DNA from: Rhizobium herbae
GTDB lineage: Bacteria; Pseudomonadota; Alphaproteobacteria; Rhizobiales; Rhizobiaceae
Direction of reading: 5' to 3'
DNA: 64,000 nucleotides
Assembly (NCBI RefSeq): GCF_019511375.1
Contig: NZ_JAEUAO010000001.1
Span: forward strand, 372,001 to 436,000
Position 1 is the first letter of the stretch. Each line of letters begins with the position of its first letter. Below the pieces are notes generated by a model. The model was not told where the DNA came from and did not search any database. It was given only the letters and a program-made list of their open reading frames with translations. A program made the position numbers and the translations under genes. This document shows positions 28,873 through 37,782 of the stretch, piece by piece.

Positions 28873-29686
28873 TGTCTACCTTTTTCGCGCGCGAGTTTTC
28901 CGGTGCTCCGGCACCGCGAGGTGCCTCGCGGGTGAAGCGGTCAAGCGATGAGATGACGCCTCGCACAAGACGGATTTCAGATTCGGTAAAGGCAGGGCGG
29001 GTCAGGACAGCGCGCAGATTTTCCACCAATTTCGGCTTTTTGGCGACGGGACGGAAATATCCGCGGGCATCGAGTGCTTCCTCGACGTGATCGAACAGGC
29101 CTTGCAGATGTTGCTTCGTCGCCGGCTTCTGCGAGAGCGCCTGAAACGACGTTTCCTCAGGCGAGGCCATGCTCGTCTTCAGCCACTCGTACGACATCAG
29201 GAGGACCGCTTGCGCCAGGTTGAGCGAAGCGAAGGCCGGATTGACGGGAAAGGTGACGATCTCGTCGGCGAGCGCGATTTCCTCGTTGGTGAGACCCGTG
29301 CGTTCGCGACCGAAAAGAATGCCTGTCGCCTGCCCGGCAGAGAATTTTTGGCGGAGCGTTTCGGCCGCGACAACCGGAGACCGGACCGGCTTATAGCCAT
29401 AGCGATCACGCGCAGTTGTTGCATAGACGAAATTCAGATCGGCGATGGCCTCCTCCGTCGAAGCATAGAGCTTGGCGTTTTCGATGACGTGATCCGCGCG
29501 GCTGGCGGCCGATTTCGCCTTTTCGCTCGGCCATCCGTCACGCGGATTGACGAGGCGCAGCTCGGCAAGGCCGAAATTGGCCATGGCGCGTGCCACCATG
29601 CCGATGTTCTCGCCAAGCTGCGGGTGCACCAGAATGATCGCCGGGCCCTCCGTCAATAGTTCGCGCTCGCTGTTGGTTCCTGCCAT
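28853..29686 (-). CDS. TrmJ-family tRNA/rRNA 2'-O-methyltransferase
   Basis: 277 residues from the ATG at 29686. The SPOUT domain is shown by [21 protein letters not shown] (N-terminal, in two parts), the SAM-binding [15 protein letters not shown] (about residues 125-139) and [16 protein letters not shown], the knot. This is the TrmJ type that methylates position 32 of tRNA. The ribosome site GGGAAGGCGAAGG precedes 29686; an ATG at 29725 is less likely. The 3' end overlaps murI. Calling it TrmJ rather than another family member is probable, not certain. Confidence 0.88.
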   Translation of the reverse strand: MAGTNSERELLTEGPAIILVHPQLGENIGMVARAMANFGLAELRLVNPRDGWPSEKAKSAASRADHVIENAKLYASTEEAIADLNFVYATTARDRYGYKPVRSPVVAAETLRQKFSAGQATGILFGRERTGLTNEEIALADEIVTFPVNPAFASLNLAQAVLLMSYEWLKTSMASPEETSFQALSQKPATKQHLQGLFDHVEEALDARGYFRPVAKKPKLVENLRAVLTRPAFTESEIRLVRGVISSLDRFTREAPRGAGAPENSRAKKVDNAGDDL

Positions 29687-29765
29687 GCCTTCGCCTTCCC
29701 GCAGATCAGGGCGCTTCACTGGCACAAAGCAGCGAGAAAATCAAAACGGATGATGAAAGGCTGCA

Positions 29766-30287
29766 TCAGGGCCGCGCCCGCCGCTCCAGCCATGCCTGCA
29801 GCGAAAACCACTTTCCCTCCGCGACGAAGCGCAGCACGTCGTCGATCCGGTACGTCCCTGAGGACGAACCGTCCTTTTCAAGGAAGAACATCAGGCGGAT
29901 CGAACGCGCGGGGGCTCCATCGCAAGCCGGCAGATCCATTGTCGCCTCGAGCATGTTGCGCGTGTCGCTGCGCGTACGGTCCACGATGCCGGTTTTGCCG
30001 ATGGGACATCTGTTGGCATCCCCCGTCATCGGATCGGTCTCGAACAACGTCGCATCGCCCCGCTTGCGGGATTCCTTCAGCGCCTCGGTGTAAGCATTGA
30101 CGAAATTACCGCTGAAGTCGTTCAGCAATTGGATCTCGGTGAAATAGGGATCATAACGATCCGGCTCGTCCAGCGAATTGACGACGATCCGGTCGACATA
30201 GCTGCGGACCAAGTCCTCGCGCCCATCTGCGAGAGCCGGTCCAGCCAGCACGATCGACGCCGCCATGCATGCCGCCTTCATCTTCAT
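29766..30287 (-). CDS. Secreted protein of unknown function, first of two paralogues
   Basis: 173 residues. The signal peptide MKMKAACMAASIVLAGPALA is preceded by AGGAG, which fixes the start at 30287. The mature protein contains YDPYFTEIQLLNDFSGNFVNAY-like sequence and two Cys (NRCPIG and PACDG). The neighbour at 30395 has the same layout: YF-x-E, F-x-x-AY-x-EA, two Cys, and IDD-x-(V/L)-R near the end. It looks like a DUF3828-type fold, but I am not certain. Function unknown. Confidence 0.7.
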   Translation of the reverse strand: MKMKAACMAASIVLAGPALADGREDLVRSYVDRIVVNSLDEPDRYDPYFTEIQLLNDFSGNFVNAYTEALKESRKRGDATLFETDPMTGDANRCPIGKTGIVDRTRSDTRNMLEATMDLPACDGAPARSIRLMFFLEKDGSSSGTYRIDDVLRFVAEGKWFSLQAWLERRARP

Positions 30288-30394
30288 CCAGCGCTCCTGC
30301 TTTCGCCTCACCGCACCCAGAGGCGTTTAGCGCGAATCGGCGATCGGCGACAACCGGCCACACGCCGATTTTGAAGGCCGCACCATCGAGCCCG

Positions 30395-30919
30395 CTACTG
30401 CTCGCCTGCCCCCTGGCTTGCAATGCCCTCTAGTTCCACCTTCAGCGAGCCCACGCCGTTCGGCCTGACAATATCGTCGATAACCGGATGGCCGGCTTCT
30501 TCGATCACGAGGAAATGCAATTCGCTCGGCTTCCAGTCGGCCGCGCGCTCGCCCAGGCAATGGGTGTTGTCGAAGGTCACGGCGACATCGCTTTTGCCCT
30601 CCACGGCGGGACCGGCCGAAACGTTCAGGTCCTTGATCGAGCAACTGTCCTGGCCGCTGACGATAACATCGTAGTCGAAGGGGGAATCGCCCTCGTCATA
30701 GGCCGGAAACTTCGCCGCTTCGCGGTAGGCCTTGGCAAAATCCTGGCTGTAGATGCGTTGAAGGCGCGCCTCGGAAAAATAGTCCTCGCCCGTCTGCGCA
30801 TCTTCCGCCCAGCCCCTGACCGCTTCCTGCATGATCTCGTTGACGGGCGCTGCCGGATCGGCAGCCTCGGCCATCGAGACCGCGCATGAGGCAAGAAGCA
30901 CCAGTACCAAGCGTTTCAT
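30395..30919 (-). CDS. Secreted protein of unknown function, second of two paralogues
   Basis: 174 residues. MKRLVLVLLASCAVSMAEA is a signal peptide; GGGAGA lies just upstream of the start at 30919. Seen: DYFSEARLQRIYSQDFAKAYREA (in parts), Cys in DSCSIKD and NTHCLGE, and PVIDDIVRPNG near the C-terminus. The arrangement parallels the protein encoded at 29766. The pair is separated by 107 bp and reads in one direction, suggesting a duplication. Function unknown. Confidence 0.7.
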   Translation of the reverse strand: MKRLVLVLLASCAVSMAEAADPAAPVNEIMQEAVRGWAEDAQTGEDYFSEARLQRIYSQDFAKAYREAAKFPAYDEGDSPFDYDVIVSGQDSCSIKDLNVSAGPAVEGKSDVAVTFDNTHCLGERAADWKPSELHFLVIEEAGHPVIDDIVRPNGVGSLKVELEGIASQGAGEQ

Positions 30920-31115
30920 AACTTTCTCCCGATTCCCGTCGCTGACCGGCGGCCAGCACCGTCCTGTCACGGTCATAGCCATTTTCCTGGCCTCATGCGA
31001 GGCCAGTCTTGCGCACCACGGCGGCACGCCGCCTGTCGATGTAGTAACCGGCTAATACCCGGCCGCAAGGCGCACATGGCATTGTTTTTTCGCACGCAAC
31101 ACGATGGAGGATGAG

Positions 31116-31724
31116 ATGAGCGGCAAGAAAATTCTGATGATCTGCGGCGACTTTGCCGAAGACTACGAGACCATGGTGCCGTTCCAGGCGCTTCTCGCCG
31201 TCGGCCATACCGTCGACGCCGTTTGCCCCGGCAAGACGGCCGGCGAGCAGATCGCCACGGCGATCCACGATTTCGAGGGAAACCAGACCTATTCGGAAAA
31301 GCGCGGCCATAATTTTACGCTGAACGCCACCTTCGCCGACGCCAGGGCCGATAGCTACGATGCGCTGGTGATCCCCGGTGGAAGGGCCCCGGAATATCTG
31401 CGGCTCGACGCGGCCGTGATCGCCATGGTTCGGCATTTCTTCGATGCCGGAAAACCGGTCGCAGCCATCTGCCATGGCGCACAGCTTCTTTCTGCAGCCG
31501 ACGTGCTGAAGGGGCGAACCTGCTCGGCCTATCCGGCATGCCGTTTCGATGTCGAACTCGCTGGCGGTCGCTACGCCGATATCCCGGTCGACCAGGCCGT
31601 CACCGACGGCAATCTGGTGACGGCCCCCGCCTGGCCTGCCCATCCCGCCTGGATCGGCCAGTTCCTCAAGGTTCTAGGCACCGAGATAAGCCATAGCCCC
31701 TCCCTGACGCGCTCGGCGGCCTGA
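31116..31724 (+). CDS. DJ-1/PfpI family protein
   Basis: 202 residues. The nucleophile elbow is [10 protein letters not shown] (Cys at about residue 113); [14 protein letters not shown] and [13 protein letters not shown] complete the pattern. The family covers glyoxalase-like and stress-protection proteins (YhbO, PfpI). The ATG at 31116 is preceded by GGAGGATGAG; an ATG at 31104 overlaps that site and is rejected. Single-gene unit. Confidence 0.88.
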   Translation: MSGKKILMICGDFAEDYETMVPFQALLAVGHTVDAVCPGKTAGEQIATAIHDFEGNQTYSEKRGHNFTLNATFADARADSYDALVIPGGRAPEYLRLDAAVIAMVRHFFDAGKPVAAICHGAQLLSAADVLKGRTCSAYPACRFDVELAGGRYADIPVDQAVTDGNLVTAPAWPAHPAWIGQFLKVLGTEISHSPSLTRSAA

Positions 31725-31833
31725 CAAGCCTTGTCAGATCGCAGCAAAGGGCGGACACTCCGGGCCTTGATGCCGCTCGAAACGCGCGAAAGCATTTTTG
31801 CGCGGCATCATGGCTGAGCCCTGGGAGGAATAG

Positions 31834-32226
31834 ATGTGCAGACTATTCATCGGCGCCGATCCGGCGCTGTGGCAGAGTGTGACGCGTTCGGTGCGGATCG
31901 ACGGCGTGGCGACCAGCATCCGGCTTGAAAGTTTCTTCTGGTCGATCCTCGAAGACATTGGCGAACGCGATGGCATGTCGGTCGGCCGCCTGATCGGACG
32001 GCTCTACACGGAATCGCTCGAGGAAGGACATCCGCCTGAAAACTTCACCTCGTTCCTGCGGGTCTGCTGCGGGCGTTACCTTGCACTGCAACTGGACGGA
32101 CTTGTGCCGACGGGCCGCGACGCGCCGATCGCCTCCCTCGATGCGCCGGCCGTCCTGGCGCAGGAGAAACGCGGCTATCCAAAGTCTCCCGCGGGCTATT
32201 TCCCAAGGGCTGCACGCGGTCATTAG
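31834..32226 (+). CDS. Ribbon-helix-helix domain protein
   Basis: 130 residues. The central TSIRLESFFWSILEDIGERD (split) and SVGRLIGRLYTES form the RHH_4 domain (about residues 28-65), a DNA-binding fold found in many alphaproteobacteria. The start has GGGAGGAATAG directly upstream. Whether it regulates the neighbouring icd or DJ-1 gene is unknown. Two Cys (CRLF, VCCGR) are notable. Confidence 0.8.
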   Translation: MCRLFIGADPALWQSVTRSVRIDGVATSIRLESFFWSILEDIGERDGMSVGRLIGRLYTESLEEGHPPENFTSFLRVCCGRYLALQLDGLVPTGRDAPIASLDAPAVLAQEKRGYPKSPAGYFPRAARGH

Positions 32227-32276
32227 GCGGCTCTCCCACCCCGCACGAAGCGCTGACGAAATCACGCCGCCATGCC

Positions 32277-32304
32277 TTTGCCTGTCGTGAACTGGATGCT
32301 ATAG
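32277..32304 (+). promoter_or_regulatory. Candidate promoter of icd
   Basis: TTTGCC (32277-32282) and CTATAG (32299-32304) are 16 bp apart, close to the rhizobial housekeeping pattern. They lie 47 bp before the icd start. Confidence 0.35.
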
Positions 32305-32350
32305 GGGCGCAATCCCGTTTCCATCCCAACCCCATGCAGAGGTTTGCATC

Positions 32351-33565
32351 ATGACAAAGATCAAGGTCGCCAATCCGGTCGTCGAGCTCGACGGCGATGA
32401 GATGACCCGCATCATCTGGCAGTTCATCAAGGATAAGCTGATCCATCCATATCTGGATATCGATCTGGAATATTACGACCTCGGCATGGAAAACCGCGAC
32501 GCTACCGACGATCAGGTGACGATCGATGCGGCCAACGCCATCAAGAAGCACGGCGTCGGCGTCAAGTGCGCGACCATCACCCCCGACGAGGCCCGCGTCG
32601 AGGAATTCAAGCTGAAGAAGATGTGGAAGTCGCCGAACGGCACGATCCGCAACATCCTCGGCGGCGTGATCTTCCGCGAACCGATCATCTGCAAGAACGT
32701 GCCGCGCCTCGTCCCCGGCTGGACCAAGCCGATCATCGTCGGCCGCCACGCCTTCGGCGACCAGTATCGCGCCACCGACTTCAAGTTCCCCGGCAAGGGC
32801 AAGCTCTACATGAAGTTCGTCGGCGACGACGGTAAGGAAATCGAGCACGAAGTTTATGACGCGCCGGCGGCTGGCGTTGCCATGGGCATGTACAACCTCG
32901 ACGAATCGATCACCGAATTCGCCCGCGCCTCGCTGAATTACGGCCTGCAGCGCAAGGTTCCGGTCTACCTGTCGACCAAGAACACCATCCTCAAGGTCTA
33001 TGACGGCCGCTTCAAGGACATCTTCCAGAAAGTTTTCGACGAGGAATTTGCCGACAAGTTCAAGGAACTGAAGATCTGGTACGAGCACCGCCTGATCGAC
33101 GACATGGTCGCTTCGGCGCTGAAGTGGTCCGGCGGCTATGTCTGGGCCTGCAAGAACTATGACGGCGACGTCCAGTCCGACATCGTCGCGCAGGGCTTCG
33201 GCTCGCTCGGCCTGATGACCTCGGTACTGATGACGCCGGACGGCAAGACGGTGGAAGCCGAAGCGGCCCACGGCACCGTCACCCGCCACTACCGCCAGCA
33301 CCAGAAGGGCGAGGAAACCTCGACCAATTCGATCGCCTCGATCTTCGCCTGGACCCGTGGTCTCGCCCACCGCGCCAAGCTCGACGACAACGCTGAGCTC
33401 GCAAGGTTCGCCGATACGCTTGAAAAGGTCTGCGTCGATACCGTGGAAGCAGGCTTCATGACGAAGGACCTGGCACTTCTCATCGGACCCGACCAGCCCT
33501 GGCTCTCGACCACCGGCTTCCTCGACAAGATCGACGAGAACCTGCGCAAGGCAATGGCCGCCTGA
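32351..33565 (+). CDS. icd: NADP-dependent isocitrate dehydrogenase, class II
   Basis: 404 residues. It converts isocitrate to 2-oxoglutarate in the TCA cycle and makes NADPH. The sequence is of the class II, eukaryote-like type seen in rhizobia: [16 protein letters not shown] at the start, [13 protein letters not shown] (substrate-phosphate site), and [17 protein letters not shown]. Single-gene unit with its own candidate promoter and terminator. Confidence 0.97.
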   Translation: MTKIKVANPVVELDGDEMTRIIWQFIKDKLIHPYLDIDLEYYDLGMENRDATDDQVTIDAANAIKKHGVGVKCATITPDEARVEEFKLKKMWKSPNGTIRNILGGVIFREPIICKNVPRLVPGWTKPIIVGRHAFGDQYRATDFKFPGKGKLYMKFVGDDGKEIEHEVYDAPAAGVAMGMYNLDESITEFARASLNYGLQRKVPVYLSTKNTILKVYDGRFKDIFQKVFDEEFADKFKELKIWYEHRLIDDMVASALKWSGGYVWACKNYDGDVQSDIVAQGFGSLGLMTSVLMTPDGKTVEAEAAHGTVTRHYRQHQKGEETSTNSIASIFAWTRGLAHRAKLDDNAELARFADTLEKVCVDTVEAGFMTKDLALLIGPDQPWLSTTGFLDKIDENLRKAMAA

Positions 33566-33591
33566 TCGCGGTCAACAACAGCGACTTGAGA

Positions 33592-33615
33592 AACCCGGCT
33601 CCGTGCCGGGTTCTT
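33592..33615 (+). terminator. Terminator after icd
   Basis: Stem AACCCGGC (33592-33599) / GCCGGGTT (33605-33612), loop TCCGT, followed by CTTC. The stem can also serve the convergent gene at 33627. Confidence 0.7.
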
Positions 33616-33626
33616 CATTTCGGACG

Positions 33627-34151
33627 TCAGGTTTCGGCAGACTGAGCCTTTTGCGCCCACTCGCCGATCAGATCGACGATATCCGGCGCCGGCATCTGAA
33701 GCCCCGCCGCGCTCAGGCAGACGCCGTTGATGCCCAGTCCCCGGTTTGCCGCCCGGGTGTAGCGCACAACGCGCGTAAAGGGCAAAGACTGCTCGGCCTG
33801 CGGAGACAGGATCAGTTCGACGATGGGCTGGTTGCGATAGGAGATCAGCCGTGCGGCGATAATGTCCGGCCAGTTGATCGGCTTGGGCGAAATATCCGGC
33901 ACCAGCAGACCTTCCTTCAGGAATTCGACCGCCGGACGCCCGTCGAAGACCTTCACGAGGATGAGGATGCCGCAAAAACCGAAAAAGACGATGGAGACAA
34001 GGCCGATGAAGACCCCAAAGGCACCGGCCCCCTGTTCGGCATAGGTTGTCTTCGCAATGAACGCGCCAAGCGCAACGAAGGCCACTGCACCGCCAAAAAG
34101 CAGCAACGTCTTCGTCTTCGATCGATGGATTGCCAGAGCGTTCTCGGTCAT
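33627..34151 (-). CDS. STM3941-like membrane-associated protein of unknown function
   Basis: 174 residues. Two membrane segments lie near the N-terminus (TLLLFGGAVAFVALGAFIA and GVFIGLVSIVFFGFCGILIL). The rest is soluble: EGLLVPDISPKPINWPDI and a C-terminal amphipathic helix, a layout like the STM3941 family of unknown function. The start at 34151 has GGGGAAAG upstream. Convergent with icd. Confidence 0.65.
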   Translation of the reverse strand: MTENALAIHRSKTKTLLLFGGAVAFVALGAFIAKTTYAEQGAGAFGVFIGLVSIVFFGFCGILILVKVFDGRPAVEFLKEGLLVPDISPKPINWPDIIAARLISYRNQPIVELILSPQAEQSLPFTRVVRYTRAANRGLGINGVCLSAAGLQMPAPDIVDLIGEWAQKAQSAET

Positions 34152-34363
34152 TGAATCTTTCCCCAACTGCAAGCGGCTCTCCAAACCGCCGTTGCCATAA
34201 ACGCGCGGCACACAGTAAACTCTAAACCAGAGGCTGCGCAACATCCCCCAGCACACGCATCATTTTTATTTGGAACCTTTTCCGCTCCCGATCGTTCGCG
34301 ACCTGAACCTTTCTGCGTGCCGGGCACGCTTCACCTCCCAGAAAAGATCGTGACAGCTGATAA

Positions 34364-35707
34364 ATGACCGTTGCTCTTGACAGATCCCATTCGCACCTTC
34401 CGCGCATCGCGCTTGTATCAACCCACGGATACGTCGCCGCCGAACCGCCGCTTGGCGCTGCCGATACCGGTGGCCAGGTGGTCTACGTCATCGAACTCGC
34501 CCGCAAACTGGCGCTCCTCGGTCATGAGGTCGATATCTACACGCGCCGCTTCGAGGACCAGCCGGAATTCGACCAAGTCGACGAACGCGTGCGCGTCATC
34601 CGCATACCCTGCGGCGGCAGAGAGTTCATTGCGAAAGAATATCTCTACCGGCACCTGATGGAGTGGTGCGAGAATGCCGCGCGCTTCATCCGCCGGAATA
34701 ATTTCACCTACACGCTGATCAACAGCCATTATTGGGACGCCGGGATTGCCGGCCAGCGCTTGTCGGAAGCGCTAGGCGTCACCCACATCCATACGCCGCA
34801 TTCGCTCGGCCTCTGGAAGAAGCGGCAGATGGAGACGGATTACCCGGACAAGGCGGATACTTTCGAAAGGGAATTCAACTTCTCCGAACGCATCAAGCAC
34901 GAATTGATCATCTATCGTTCGTGCAGCATGGTGATCGCCACGACACCGATCCAGGTGGAAGTGCTCGTCAACGACTACAACCTGCCGCGCGACCGGGTGC
35001 ACATGATCCCGCCCGGCTATGACGACAACCGCTTCTACCCCGTCTCCAAGGCGACCCGCGACATGGCGCGCCAGCGCTTCGGTTTCGAAGGCAAGGTGGT
35101 GATGGCGCTCGGGCGGCTTGCGACCAACAAGGGCTACGATCTCTTGATCGACGGATTTTCCGTGCTCGCGGAGCGCGAACCGGAGGCGCGGCTTCATCTC
35201 GCCGTCGGCGGCGAGAACATGGACGAGCACGAGGCGGGGCTGCTTCAGGAATTGAAAGATCGCGTCGCCGCCCTCGGATTGCAGGAGAAGGTCGTCTTCT
35301 CAGGCTTCGTGACGGACGAGGATTTGCCGGACTTCTACCGCGCCGCGGATATCTTCGTTCTCTCCAGCCGCTACGAGCCCTTCGGCATGACGGCGATCGA
35401 AGCCATGGCCAGCGGCACGCCGACAATCATCACCATTCATGGCGGGCTGTTTCGAGCGGTCACCTACGGGCGCCATGCGCTGTTTGCTGATCCCTTCGAT
35501 AAATACGATCTCGGCATTACCATGATGAAGCCGTTGAAACACGAGCGGCTCTATGGCCGCCTGTCGCGCATGGGCGCCCACAAGGCACGCAGCCTCTTCA
35601 CCTGGACCGGAATTGCTCAGCAACTCATCGGCGTCGTGGAGGGACGCCCGATGCCGCAGGCTGTCGACGACAACGAATGGGCCGAGCCATGGACGGACGG
35701 AGATTGA
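34364..35707 (+). CDS. mfpsA: Mannosylfructose-phosphate synthase
   Basis: 447 residues, a GT4 glycosyltransferase of the sucrose-phosphate-synthase group. Seen: STHGYVAAEPPLGAADTGGQ (N-terminal acceptor loop), HTPHSLGLWKK, ALGRLATNKGYDLLI, and the E-x7-E motif EPFGMTAIEAMASG. In Agrobacterium the orthologue makes mannosylfructose 6-phosphate from GDP-mannose and fructose 6-phosphate, a compatible solute precursor. The phosphatase gene overlaps it directly. Mannosylfructose rather than sucrose specificity is inferred from this pairing and resemblance. Confidence 0.85.
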   Translation: MTVALDRSHSHLPRIALVSTHGYVAAEPPLGAADTGGQVVYVIELARKLALLGHEVDIYTRRFEDQPEFDQVDERVRVIRIPCGGREFIAKEYLYRHLMEWCENAARFIRRNNFTYTLINSHYWDAGIAGQRLSEALGVTHIHTPHSLGLWKKRQMETDYPDKADTFEREFNFSERIKHELIIYRSCSMVIATTPIQVEVLVNDYNLPRDRVHMIPPGYDDNRFYPVSKATRDMARQRFGFEGKVVMALGRLATNKGYDLLIDGFSVLAEREPEARLHLAVGGENMDEHEAGLLQELKDRVAALGLQEKVVFSGFVTDEDLPDFYRAADIFVLSSRYEPFGMTAIEAMASGTPTIITIHGGLFRAVTYGRHALFADPFDKYDLGITMMKPLKHERLYGRLSRMGAHKARSLFTWTGIAQQLIGVVEGRPMPQAVDDNEWAEPWTDGD

Positions 35708-36459
35708 GACGCGTGCGGCTGCTCTGCAGCGATATCGACGGCACGCTGGCAGGCGACCAGGCCGCGGAGGTGCGATTTTGTGAGGCCTGGCAAAGCCTTC
35801 CGCAGGAAGATCGGCCACTGCTCGTCGTCAACAGCGGCCGGCTGATCGAGGACCAAAGGGCCTTTTTCGCCACCAGGGCCCTGCCCCCACCGGATGTCTA
35901 TATCGGCGGCGTCGGGACCATGCTGCACAATGAGAGGGATCCATCCCACGCGATGCTCTATACCCGCTCCATCGGTGCCGGTTTCGACCGGACGCTGATT
36001 GCCGCAGCACTCGCCGACCTCGCCGATGTCGTCGTCCAGCCCGACCCGTATCAGCACGCCCACAAGTCAAGCTGGTACCTGCCCGACGCGGACACGGCGA
36101 TGCTGGCGAGCATCGAGGAACGGTTGGCAGCTGCGGGGATACCGGCCCGCCTGGTCTATTCCAGCAACCGCGATCTCGACATTCTGCCGGCGGGCGTCGA
36201 CAAGGGGGCGGCACTCACCTGGCTCTGCCGCCAGCTTGGACTTTCGCACGACGATGTCGTCGTTGCCGGCGACACCAACAATGATCGCGCCATGTTTGAC
36301 CTGCCGGGCGTGCGCGGTATCGTCGTCGGCAATGCCCTTCCGGAGTTGCAGGAAATTGCCGCGGAACGGCCGGATGTCTATCGCGCCAAAGGGTTGATGG
36401 CGGATGGCGTCTTGGAAGGACTGATGCACTGGGGTGTCTTCGGCGCGAAAAATCCATGA
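35689..36459 (+). CDS. mfppA: Mannosylfructose-phosphate phosphatase
   Basis: 256 residues if it starts at 35689, overlapping the synthase by 19 bp. Alternative starts are a GTG at 35713 and a TTG at 35704. It is a HAD-IIB phosphatase with motif I LLCSDIDGTL, VVNSGRL, KSSWYL, and GDTNNDRAMFD. VVNSGRLIEDQ, GGVGTML and YSSNRDLDILP closely resemble the Agrobacterium enzyme as I remember it. It removes phosphate from the synthase product. No fructokinase gene follows, unlike the cluster I recall from Agrobacterium. Confidence 0.85.
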   Translation: MDGRRLRRVRLLCSDIDGTLAGDQAAEVRFCEAWQSLPQEDRPLLVVNSGRLIEDQRAFFATRALPPPDVYIGGVGTMLHNERDPSHAMLYTRSIGAGFDRTLIAAALADLADVVVQPDPYQHAHKSSWYLPDADTAMLASIEERLAAAGIPARLVYSSNRDLDILPAGVDKGAALTWLCRQLGLSHDDVVVAGDTNNDRAMFDLPGVRGIVVGNALPELQEIAAERPDVYRAKGLMADGVLEGLMHWGVFGAKNP

Positions 36460-36519
36460 GCGCCTCTGACGGGATAAAATACGCAGCACCCGCCTCACGC
36501 TCCGGGCGCTGCGATCCGC

Positions 36520-37371
36520 TCATTTCAGCGGCAGATGGATATCAGTCAGCAGCTCCGTCGGCGCGGCGTCACGCGGATTGTTGATGTATTCCTCGAACAT
36601 CACAGTGTCACGGACTTCGCGGCCGGACTGCGGCAGCCATTCGCCATAAAGCCAGCGATAGGCCCTGTGCAGTTCAGCGTAGGGGCCTTTGTGCCGCAGC
36701 ACGGCATATTCGCCGCCATCGAGATGCAGGTGGACCAACGGTGCTTCCGCCGGGACATGCTCACCTTCGGTCACACAGGCAAACGACCGCAGCTTGTCTT
36801 CCGGCACCAGTTCCGGATCATCGAGATAGACGCCAATCATCTTCATCTCCGGTGAGAAGAGGTGTCGTGCCTGCAGCGTGCCCCCAAGCGTTTCGAAGGC
36901 ACGGCCGATTGCCATATAGGAGCCTGTGTGGCTGACGCCGACCAGTTTGCGGGCCGGCAGGGTTTTCGTCGTTACGTCATACATGTCGCCAATTCCTTTT
37001 TTCGACACAGATTCAAAGATCGTGTGGCTCCCCTCCCTGCGATACCGGGCCGGCGGCATGCCGAACACAGATTTGAAAATCCGGTTGAAGGACTGGAGAT
37101 TGGGATAGCCGGTTCGTCTTGCAATCTCTTCGACGGAGAGGTTGGTGCGCACGAGATCGCCGGCGGCCCTGTGCAGCCTGAGCCGCTTGACGGTCGCGGC
37201 TAGTGTTTCGCCGTGCACGGCCCGGTAGATCCGGTGCCAGTGATGCGGCGAAAGACAAGCAATCTGCGAAAGCCGATCGAGATCGAGCTCCTCATCCAGA
37301 TGGTCGTGGATATAGGCCGATACGCGCCGCAAGCGCTGCTCGTAAACCGCCCAGATGCCCTCTTCCCTCAT
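36520..37371 (-). CDS. AraC family regulator with GyrI-like effector domain
   Basis: 283 residues from the ATG at 37371, which has GAGGA 5 bp upstream; frames open further to 37692 run into the repeat element described below. Two AraC helix-turn-helices are at about residues 8-100 (LDRLSQIACLSPHHWHRIYR; EEIARRTGYPNLQSFNRIFK). The C-terminal half is a GyrI/SOUL-type ligand-binding domain (YDVTTKTLPARKLVGVSHTG onward). Such proteins often regulate drug or toxin responses. The target is unknown. Confidence 0.87.
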   Translation of the reverse strand: MREEGIWAVYEQRLRRVSAYIHDHLDEELDLDRLSQIACLSPHHWHRIYRAVHGETLAATVKRLRLHRAAGDLVRTNLSVEEIARRTGYPNLQSFNRIFKSVFGMPPARYRREGSHTIFESVSKKGIGDMYDVTTKTLPARKLVGVSHTGSYMAIGRAFETLGGTLQARHLFSPEMKMIGVYLDDPELVPEDKLRSFACVTEGEHVPAEAPLVHLHLDGGEYAVLRHKGPYAELHRAYRWLYGEWLPQSGREVRDTVMFEEYINNPRDAAPTELLTDIHLPLK

Positions 37372-37479
37372 GTCGATCCTCATGCAAGCCGAACAGGGAG
37401 ACAGAACCATATCGGGATTTGACAAATCCTGCGAAGTTGCAGCGGCAGATTTGAACATGCGCGAGCATCGGCCAAAGAA

Positions 37480-37502
37480 AAAACCGGACCTCTCAGCCCG
37501 GT
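37480..37502 (-). terminator. Terminator-like hairpin downstream of alaS
   Basis: On the minus strand AACCGGGC / GTCCGGTT pair imperfectly around TGAGAG, followed by TTTT. It lies beyond the inverted-repeat element, about 280 bp after alaS. Confidence 0.5.
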
Positions 37503-37541
37503 TCTCGTCTCTCAAACAATTCCGTTGAAGCCGGCTTATAC

Positions 37542-37779
37542 CAACCTGCGCTGATATTGACCGATTTCGCCGGAGCGATTCTGGTTTCAGGTAAGGAGGA
37601 AGCCGTCCGGCGAGGATTTTCGACGCTGCCCGGAGGCCAAAAGCGCCCGGCACTTCGGGTGGGCCGGATGTCGGCCACCGGCGTCGTCGCAATCCTCGAC
37701 CGATGCCTGAAACGTCGCTCTGCTCCTAGCCGGACGACCGCATCAGGCCCACGAAATCGGTCAATATCAGCGCAGGTTG
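37542..37779. repeat. 238-bp element with perfect 28-bp inverted ends
   Basis: Positions 37542-37569 and 37752-37779 are perfect reverse complements over 28 bp, starting CAACCTGCGC. The interior continues as a weaker palindrome (for example CGTCCGGC(G/T)AGGA on both arms). It ends 3 bp before the alaS stop codon. Its size and structure fit a non-coding rhizobial mobile repeat (MITE/RIME class). No transposase is present. Confidence 0.75.
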
Positions 37780-37782
37780 CTA

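Larger units (their letters stand above)
37372..37782. other. Gap between the AraC-type gene and alaS
   Basis: 411 bp. It holds a minus-strand terminator-like hairpin at 37480-37502 and a 238-bp inverted-repeat element at 37542-37779. I see no gene of its own. Confidence 0.7.
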
